Positions 1-4,527 of a stretch of DNA of 5,458 nucleotides are shown piece by piece (position 1 is the stretch's first letter; each line of letters begins with the position of its first letter). Origin of the DNA: an uncultured Lentisphaeraceae bacterium (GTDB taxonomy: Bacteria > Verrucomicrobiota > Kiritimatiellia > RFP12 > DVOR01); assembly GCA_946056345.1 (NCBI GenBank), contig CAMGJH010000093.1, forward strand, positions 1 through 5,458, given 5' to 3'. Both the position numbers and the translations under genes were made by a program. The notes below the pieces were generated by a model. The model searched no databases. It saw nothing but the letters and a program-made list of their open reading frames with translations, and was not told the origin of the DNA.

Positions 1-1
1 G

Positions 2-67
2 GAAGGGCACCGCCTTTGGGCCGCCGCCACCGCCTTCGACTTCCTGAACGACTACGAAGCGAAGTAA
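2..67 (+). CDS. C-terminal end of an unidentified upstream gene (partial)
   Basis: An open frame enters from the left edge and ends at the TAA at 65-67, giving a 21-residue tail that finishes ...TAFDFLNDYEAK. The mix of hydrophobic, aromatic and acidic residues reads like a genuine protein C-terminus. The other two forward frames look worse: one reads a proline-run peptide to a TGA at 45-47, the other an Arg/Leu-rich peptide. The stop is followed closely by a GC-rich inverted repeat, as expected at a gene end. I do not recognise the family from so short a tail, and no function is assigned. It is separated from speA by 211 bp containing a promoter, so it is probably a different transcription unit. 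Confidence 0.45.
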   Translation, partial: EGHRLWAAATAFDFLNDYEAK

Positions 68-69
68 GC

Positions 70-124
70 GCCCTCCCGGCGTGGCCAATGAGCAAGTGCC
101 CGGAGGGCAGGGGCGAGCAGCCCC
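70..124 (+). terminator. GC-rich inverted repeats, possible terminator of the upstream gene
   Basis: GCCCTCC-C-GG at 70-79 can pair with CCGGAGGGC at 100-108, giving 9 bp with one bulged C. A second small stem, GGGGC at 110-114 with GCCCC at 120-124 around a 5-nt loop, follows directly. Both lie just after the TAA at 65-67, which suits transcript-end structures. Neither is followed by a T-run, so this is not a classical intrinsic terminator. It may be Rho-assisted, or simply structure expected by chance in GC-rich DNA. Confidence 0.3.
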
Positions 125-143
125 CGCAGAAGCAACGCGCTCT

Positions 144-184
144 CCTCTGTCATCCGGCCTCTGTCATCCGTCATCAGTCATCTC
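144..184 (+). repeat. Short direct repeats built on TCATC
   Basis: CCTCTGTCATCCG occurs at 144-156 and again at 158-170, a 13-bp exact direct repeat at a 14-bp period. The unit TCATCCG at 164-170 then continues as two degenerate tandem heptads, TCATCAG (171-177) and TCATCTC (178-184). The last two form part of the left arm of the palindrome at 174-215. The tract is non-coding and lies upstream of the speA promoter. Confidence 0.7.
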
Positions 185-215
185 TGCGCGAGTGCGCTCG
201 CGGAGAGATGACTGA
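174..215. repeat. 19-bp near-perfect palindrome upstream of speA
   Basis: The arm at 174-192 (TCAGTCATCTCTGCGCGAG) is complementary to 197-215 over 19 positions with a single mismatch (G186 opposite G203). The loop is the 4 nt at 193-196. The right arm covers the place where a -35 box would sit for the TATACT at 222-227. It could be an operator for a dimeric regulator, a REP-like palindrome, or the stem of an upstream transcript's terminator. The lack of a T-tract after it argues against a classical terminator. The structure is plain in the sequence; its role is inference. Confidence 0.65.
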
Positions 216-218
216 GTG

Positions 219-227
219 TGCTATACT
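219..227 (+). promoter_or_regulatory. Extended -10 promoter for speA
   Basis: TG at 219-220, one base, then TATACT at 222-227 forms an extended -10 element; the hexamer matches the sigma-70 consensus at five of six positions. No good -35 hexamer lies 16-18 bp upstream (199-204 reads CGCGGA), and an extended -10 is known to compensate for this. Transcription would start near 233-235, leaving a leader of about 45 nt before the speA ATG at 279. The palindrome at 174-215 abuts the element, so a protein bound there could control the promoter. Confidence 0.55.
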
Positions 228-278
228 TTCGCGCACAGTTCCCGCACGGGGGCTGATTGCAGAGAACGGAGAGAACGA

Positions 279-2213
279 ATGGCAAAAGGCGTGACGGATG
301 CTTTGAGCGGCTGGAGTGCGGTCAAGAGTGCCGAACTCTATGGAGTGGATGCCTGGGGGCACGGCTATTTTGGCGTGTCGCCAGAGGGCAAGGTGACGGT
401 TCGGTTGCAGAAGAGCGGCAAGCCGGTGGATGTGCCCATTGAGCGGATAGTCACCGAGCTCTACGAGCGGGGGATGAGTCTGCCGGTGCTGCTACGCTTT
501 AGCGACATCCTCGCCTCGCGCATCAAGGTCATCAACGAAGCCTTTGCCAAGGCGATTGCCGACTACAAGTACCGCGGCGTCTATCGGGGCGTTTACCCCA
601 TCAAGGTCAACCAGCAACAGCAGGCGGTGCAGGACGTGGTCACCTTTGGCCGGGCCTACCACCACGGTCTGGAAGCCGGCTCGAAGGCCGAACTCATTGC
701 GGCGCTGGCGTATATGCACGATCCGGAAGCCTACATTGTCTGCAATGGCTATAAGGATGAAGAGTTTGCGCGCCTGGCGCTCTCCTCGCTCAAGATGGGC
801 TTGCAGACGATGCTGGTGCTCGAATCGCTCGAGGAGTTGGACATCGTGCTGGCGGTGGCCGACGAGCTGAAGGTCAAGCCGCGCATTGGCGTGCGCGTCA
901 AGCTCAGCAGCAAGGTGGGTGGCAAGTGGAGCGAGAGCGGGGGCGACCGCTCGGTCTTTGGGCTCACAGCCAGTCAGCTCATCTTGGCGGTGGATAAGCT
1001 TAAGGCGGCCGGGCGGCTCGATTGCCTGGAGATGCTCCACTATCACCTCGGCTCGCAGGTGCCCAACATCCGCGAAATCCGCGACACCATCAAGGAGGCC
1101 TCGCGCTTCTATGTGGGGCTGGTCAAGGAGGGCGCACCGATGGGCATCTTCGACATCGGCGGGGGTCTGGCCATTGACTACGATGGCAGCCACACCAACT
1201 TTGAGTCCTCGGCGAACTACGACATCGCCGAATACTGCGCCGACGTGGTCGAGGGCATTATGCTCGCCTGCGACCACGCCAACGTCCCCCACCCCACCAT
1301 CATCAGCGAATCCGGCCGCGCGCTCATTGGCTACTACTCCGTGCTGCTGATGGATGTCCTGGGCACGGCGACCTTTGAGGTCAACGAGACGGCCATCGAC
1401 CCGGTCCTCGCCGAGCCCAACGCCCCCGAGTGCATCGTCAACCTGCTCGACGTGGCCAAAAACCTGCGCACCAAGAACCTCCCCGAATACTTCAACGACG
1501 CGCTCTACTACCGCGAAGAGGTGCAAAAGGCCTTCAAGCAAGGCCTCATCACCCTGCGCCAGCACGCGGCGGCCGACCGCCTCTTCTGGTCCATCCTCAC
1601 CCGCATCCGCGCCGAGGTCCCTAAGCTCAAGTATGTGCCCGAAGACCTCCTGGGGCTCGACGAAGCAATGGCCGACATCTACTACTGCAACTTCTCGGTC
1701 TTCCAGTCCCTGCCCGACGCTTGGGCCATCGACCAGCTCTTCCCGATTATGCCCATCCACCGCCTCTGCGAGAAGCCGACCCGCAGCGCGCACCTCTCCG
1801 ACATCACCTGCGATTGCGATGGCCAGATCGACAAGTTCATCGACCTGCACGATGTCAAGCACGCCCTCCCCCTCCACGAGGTCCGCGACGGCGAAGAGTA
1901 CATCCTCGGCGCCTTCCTCGTCGGAGCCTACCAAGAGACCTTGGGCGACCTCCACAACCTCTTTGGCGACACCAACATCGTCTCCATCCGCCTCGACGAA
2001 GATGGCGACATCGAGTTCACCGACGAGGTGGAGGGCGACACCGTCGAGGAGGTCCTCTCCTATGTGGAGTATAACACGCCCGAGCTCGTCTCCCGCTTCC
2101 GCCGGCTGACCGATGGCGCAATGAAGGCCAAGCGCATCACCCCCGTCGAGCGCCGGCGCATCCTCGCCGCCTACGCCAACGGCCTGCGCGGCTACACCTA
2201 CTTCGAGGTCTAA
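279..2213 (+). CDS. speA: Biosynthetic arginine decarboxylase (SpeA), PLP-dependent
   Basis: Decarboxylates L-arginine to agmatine, the first step of the agmatine route to putrescine and other polyamines; cytosolic. The 644-residue length suits the SpeA family. Visible landmarks are the PLP-lysine motif YPIKVNQ (K109), the HYHLGSQ segment (about 254-260), the glycine-rich phosphate loop GGGLAIDYDG (294-303), SESGRA (344-349), and the C-terminal active-site segment SDITCDCDGQID with C511 and D514. The common family form is CDSDG; here a Cys replaces the Ser. VGAYQETLGDLHNLFGD follows at about 548-564. The ATG at 279 was chosen because GGAGAG at 268-273 is a well-spaced ribosome site; an in-frame GTG at 216 would lie inside the predicted promoter. 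No agmatine-processing gene is visible, so the next step must be encoded elsewhere. First gene of a tight run. Confidence 0.96.
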   Translation: MAKGVTDALSGWSAVKSAELYGVDAWGHGYFGVSPEGKVTVRLQKSGKPVDVPIERIVTELYERGMSLPVLLRFSDILASRIKVINEAFAKAIADYKYRGVYRGVYPIKVNQQQQAVQDVVTFGRAYHHGLEAGSKAELIAALAYMHDPEAYIVCNGYKDEEFARLALSSLKMGLQTMLVLESLEELDIVLAVADELKVKPRIGVRVKLSSKVGGKWSESGGDRSVFGLTASQLILAVDKLKAAGRLDCLEMLHYHLGSQVPNIREIRDTIKEASRFYVGLVKEGAPMGIFDIGGGLAIDYDGSHTNFESSANYDIAEYCADVVEGIMLACDHANVPHPTIISESGRALIGYYSVLLMDVLGTATFEVNETAIDPVLAEPNAPECIVNLLDVAKNLRTKNLPEYFNDALYYREEVQKAFKQGLITLRQHAAADRLFWSILTRIRAEVPKLKYVPEDLLGLDEAMADIYYCNFSVFQSLPDAWAIDQLFPIMPIHRLCEKPTRSAHLSDITCDCDGQIDKFIDLHDVKHALPLHEVRDGEEYILGAFLVGAYQETLGDLHNLFGDTNIVSIRLDEDGDIEFTDEVEGDTVEEVLSYVEYNTPELVSRFRRLTDGAMKAKRITPVERRRILAAYANGLRGYTYFEV

Positions 2214-2219
2214 CGCGCT

Positions 2220-2471
2220 ATGCCGATGTATGACTATCGGGCCAAGGACCCCGACCACGCCTGCCCGGCCTGCCGCGAGGGCTTCGAGATGATGCGCCGG
2301 CTCGATGAGCCCCCGCTCACCGCCTGCCCCGAGTGCGGCGCGCCCATCGTCAAGATCATCTCCGCCCCCGCCCTCGGCCGCAGCAAATCCAAACTCGACG
2401 ACCGCGCCAAGTCCGCCGGCTTCCACAAGCTCAAGCGCGTCGACAAGGGCGCCTTTGAGAAACTCTACTAA
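2220..2471 (+). CDS. FmdB-like small zinc-ribbon protein
   Basis: An 83-residue protein starting MPMYDYR, with two Cys pairs, CPAC (C15, C18) and CPECG (C36, C39), and between them GFEMMRRLDEPPLTA. This matches the FmdB/Zn_ribbon_8 pattern (MPxYxYxCxxCGxxFE...CPxCG...), where four cysteines bind one zinc ion. About seven extra residues precede the first Cys, and the usual CG after the first pair is CR here. The tail (about 52-83) is basic and ends KGAFEKLY. FmdB was named as a putative regulator, but its molecular role is unsettled, so only zinc binding is inferred. The start lies 6 nt after the speA stop, with GAGGT inside the last speA codons as the likely ribosome site. That implies co-transcription and perhaps translational coupling. 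Confidence 0.85.
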   Translation: MPMYDYRAKDPDHACPACREGFEMMRRLDEPPLTACPECGAPIVKIISAPALGRSKSKLDDRAKSAGFHKLKRVDKGAFEKLY

Positions 2472-2485
2472 CAGAGAACTCTCTT

Positions 2486-3355
2486 ATGAGCGATATCCTA
2501 GACCTCAATCGCCGCTTTGGCAAGGCCGGGCGGATTGCCTTCCGTGAGGGCCCCGGCGAGGGGGCAATCGTTGCCCTCGTGGCCCCGAAGGCCGTCTGCG
2601 AAGTGGCCCTCCACGGCGGCCAAGTGCTCTCCTACCGCCCCCTCGGGCACCGCGACGCGCTCTACCTGAGCCCGCTGGCGGACTTCTCGACCGGGAAGGC
2701 CATCCGCGGCGGCATTCCCATCTGCTGGCCGTGGTTTGGCGCTGCGCCGGCGGGGTACCCGCCCGGTTCGCCCGCCCACGGCTTCGCCCGACGCGCCCTC
2801 TGGCACCCGGTCGAGAGCGAGTATGGCGCCAACGAGACCTCGCTGACCTTGGAGCTGACCAATGCCGAAGCCACCGACCCCGCCTTCCCCTTCCCCTACC
2901 GTCTGCGCCTGACCATTACCCTGGGCGACTGCCTGACGCTCGACCTGCAGACCCGCAACCGCGGCGAGGTGCCCTTCACCTTCGGCGAGGCCCTCCACGC
3001 CTATCTGCGCTTGGGCGATGCCCGCCAGGCGCAGTTGCAGGGCATCGACAATCGCCTCATCACCTTCTCCGACGAGGCGGGCATCGACACCGTCTTCCCT
3101 CAGCCCGATGTCCTGGCCGCGCTGGAAGACCCCATCCTTGAGCGCACCGTGGCGGTAGCGGCCGATGAGGCGGCGGCCGTCGTCGTCTGGCATCCGCCGC
3201 TGGACCACGCCTTTGGCGACCTGCCCCTAGAAGGCCCGCGCCACTTCGTCTGCGTGGAGCCGGCCAACCCGCACCACACCGGCGGCCAGATTACCCTCGC
3301 CCCCGGCGAAAGCCACACCCTTACCTGCCGCATCCAGTGTCTCCAAAAGAAGTGA
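2486..3355 (+). CDS. D-hexose-6-phosphate mutarotase / aldose 1-epimerase-like (YeaD family)
   Basis: A 289-residue protein of the galactose-mutarotase-like beta-sandwich fold. Members related to E. coli YeaD and yeast YMR099C interconvert alpha and beta anomers of hexose 6-phosphates in the cytosol. Family marks include IRGGIPICWPWFG (about 73-85), the AHGFAR motif (97-102), FGEALHAYLRLGD (166-178) holding the likely catalytic H171, and FVCVEPAN (254-261) holding the likely catalytic E258. No signal peptide is seen, which fits a cytosolic sugar-phosphate enzyme. The gene starts 14 nt after the zinc-ribbon gene with only a weak purine-rich AGAGAA at 2473-2478 as ribosome site. The region after the catalytic His (about 183-195) diverges from the usual family pattern, so the exact substrate is uncertain. 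Confidence 0.9.
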   Translation: MSDILDLNRRFGKAGRIAFREGPGEGAIVALVAPKAVCEVALHGGQVLSYRPLGHRDALYLSPLADFSTGKAIRGGIPICWPWFGAAPAGYPPGSPAHGFARRALWHPVESEYGANETSLTLELTNAEATDPAFPFPYRLRLTITLGDCLTLDLQTRNRGEVPFTFGEALHAYLRLGDARQAQLQGIDNRLITFSDEAGIDTVFPQPDVLAALEDPILERTVAVAADEAAAVVVWHPPLDHAFGDLPLEGPRHFVCVEPANPHHTGGQITLAPGESHTLTCRIQCLQKK

Positions 3356-3362
3356 GTTGAAG

Positions 3363-4016
3363 ATGACCGATAAAGCCCTCCTCAAAACCCTCGACTACGC
3401 CATCCTCAAGCCCGAAGCCTCGATGGAGCAGCTCCACGAAGCCGCCGAGCGCTGCCGCGAACTCGGCGTAGGTTGCCTCTGCGTGAAGAGCTGCGACGTC
3501 CGCTTCGCCGCCGAATGTCTGCGCGAGAGCGAGACCCTCGTCGCGGCCGTGGTCGGCTTCCCGCACGGCAACACCCTCGGCACCCTCAAGGCAATGGAGG
3601 CCCAGCTCGCCGTCGCCCACGGAGCCGAGGAGATCGATATGGTCATCAACGTCTCCGCCCTCAAGGATGGCGACACCGAGGGCATCACCGACGAGATTCA
3701 CGCCGTTGTCACCGCCGTCTGGCCCCACCCGGTCAAGGTCATCCTCGAAACCTGCCTACTCACCCCCGCCGAAATCCGCAAGGGCGTCGCCTGCGCCATC
3801 AAGGCTGGGGCCGCCTTCGTCAAGACCTCCACCGGCTTCGCCGCCCACGGCGCCACCCCCGAGGCCGTCCAGACGATGCTCAAAGCCGCCAAGGGCAAGA
3901 TCAAGGTCAAGGCCTCCGGCGGCATCCGCACCCGCGCCGATGCCGAAGCCTACCTCGCGATGGGCTGCGAGCGCCTGGGCGTGGGCAATCTTGACGCGCT
4001 CCTCGCGCGTCAATAA
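3363..4016 (+). CDS. deoC: Deoxyribose-phosphate aldolase (DeoC)
   Basis: A class I aldolase, cleaving 2-deoxy-D-ribose 5-phosphate to acetaldehyde and glyceraldehyde 3-phosphate in deoxynucleoside catabolism. The 217 residues form a single TIM barrel of normal family length. Catalytic positions are present: D92 in EIDMVIN, the Schiff-base lysine K154 in FVKTSTGF, and K183 in KVKASGGIRT. The N-terminal motif is DYAILKPEA rather than the commoner DHTLLKP. Near the C-terminus GVGN replaces the usual GTSS phosphate-binding segment. The ATG at 3363 is preferred over an in-frame TTG at 3357; AGTGAG at 3351-3356 is a weak ribosome site and overlaps the upstream stop. The gene begins 7 nt after the mutarotase stop. 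No other nucleoside-salvage gene is in view. Confidence 0.94.
   Translation: MTDKALLKTLDYAILKPEASMEQLHEAAERCRELGVGCLCVKSCDVRFAAECLRESETLVAAVVGFPHGNTLGTLKAMEAQLAVAHGAEEIDMVINVSALKDGDTEGITDEIHAVVTAVWPHPVKVILETCLLTPAEIRKGVACAIKAGAAFVKTSTGFAAHGATPEAVQTMLKAAKGKIKVKASGGIRTRADAEAYLAMGCERLGVGNLDALLARQ
3991..4013 (+). terminator. Hairpin overlapping the end of deoC
   Basis: TTGACGCGC at 3991-3999 is the exact reverse complement of GCGCGTCAA at 4005-4013, a 9-bp perfect stem with the 5-nt loop TCCTC. The right arm ends one base before the deoC TAA (4014-4016). It sits at the end of the four-gene run and just before a new promoter, so it may end the transcript or protect its 3' end. No T-run follows, so intrinsic termination is uncertain. 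Confidence 0.45.
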
Positions 4017-4030
4017 GCGCTCCGCTCCGT

Positions 4031-4059
4031 TTGCCAATCGGCCCAAAGCGTGCTAACAT
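4031..4059 (+). promoter_or_regulatory. Sigma-70-type promoter with extended -10, giving a near-leaderless mRNA
   Basis: TTGCCA at 4031-4036 (five of six consensus bases) is followed after exactly 17 bp by TAACAT at 4054-4059 (four of six), with the extended -10 TG at 4051-4052. Transcription would begin about 6-9 nt after the -10 box, at about 4066-4069. The next start codon is the ATG at 4069, so the leader would be 0 to about 5 nt. No Shine-Dalgarno sequence precedes that ATG, consistent with leaderless translation. Confidence 0.65.
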
Positions 4060-4068
4060 TCTCACCGT

Positions 4069-4500
4069 ATGAAACAGACAGCGACAGCCCCTCGGAACTT
4101 TGCCGAGAAGATACAGGTGGCCGAGGCGTGGTTGCAGGACCGCGCGCCGGGCTTTACGGAAGTGACCAAGACCTCGGACTATGCACTCTGGTTCTTCAAC
4201 CACTCAATCCTGGGCAGCGGCATGCTCGAGCTCATCGACAACGCAGAGCTCTCGCAGGGCGGCGCGGTGGTGGCGCTCTCGGCGCAGCTGATGGTCACCC
4301 CGCCCCAGACCCTTGAAGAGGCGCTTGACGTGCTACGCCTGAACGACTGGCCCTGCGGCTGCACCATTGTGCTTAAGGACCTCGTTGGGATTGACGACCT
4401 GATGATTGAAGGCAAGTTCCCCCTCGAAGAGCTCTCCTGCGCGCGGATCGACAAGCTCCTGCGCGTCCTGACCGACGGCAAACATTACTTGGAATCTTAA
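4069..4500 (+). CDS. Hypothetical protein, predicted alpha/beta, YbjN/CesT-like pattern
   Basis: A 143-residue soluble protein with no signal peptide or membrane segment. I do not recognise its family with confidence. By eye it predicts as an N-terminal helix (about 10-26), several strands (about 30-78, including YALWFFNHSI and GGAVVALSAQLMV), a helix (about 80-92), two strands (about 97-115, with CTIVLKD and DLMIEG) and a C-terminal helix (about 120-143). That order resembles YbjN and type III secretion chaperone-like folds, which often bind partner proteins. It lacks the conserved Cys region of SufE, which its size might otherwise suggest. The ATG at 4069 is the natural start beneath the promoter at 4031-4059. 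The ketosynthase gene begins 27 nt after its stop, probably on the same transcript, so the two may work together. The fold call is weak. Confidence 0.75.
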   Translation: MKQTATAPRNFAEKIQVAEAWLQDRAPGFTEVTKTSDYALWFFNHSILGSGMLELIDNAELSQGGAVVALSAQLMVTPPQTLEEALDVLRLNDWPCGCTIVLKDLVGIDDLMIEGKFPLEELSCARIDKLLRVLTDGKHYLES

Positions 4501-4527
4501 GGCGGCCGTTGCCGCATCGGGGGCGCC

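Noticed and set aside
16..294. A 92-codon + strand frame spanning the upstream intergenic region
   Set aside because: It crosses the repeats, palindrome and predicted promoter, has an arginine-rich composition without motifs, and overlaps the start of speA.
1354..2109. A 251-codon + strand frame inside speA
   Set aside because: The product is Ser/Thr/Pro/Arg-rich low-complexity sequence typical of an out-of-frame reading of GC-rich DNA.
492..2426. A 644-codon open frame on the - strand opposite speA
   Set aside because: It is a shadow of speA: GC-rich codon choice removes stops from the antisense frame. Its translation is low-complexity Gly/Ala/Val/Asp-rich with no recognisable domain, while the + strand encodes a clear enzyme with all motifs.
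2498..3208. A 236-codon open frame on the - strand opposite the mutarotase gene
   Set aside because: Antisense shadow; no family motifs, and the sense frame has full mutarotase signatures.
4069..4500. A SufE-type Fe-S cluster protein
   Set aside because: The length fits, but the conserved PGCQS-type Cys motif and surrounding SufE pattern are absent; the only Cys residues are in PCGC and SCAR in the C-terminal half.
4502..4515. A small GCGGC/GCCGC hairpin between the unknown gene and the ketosynthase
   Set aside because: Only five base pairs and no T-run; too weak to call a terminator in DNA this rich in GC, and the short gap suggests co-transcription.
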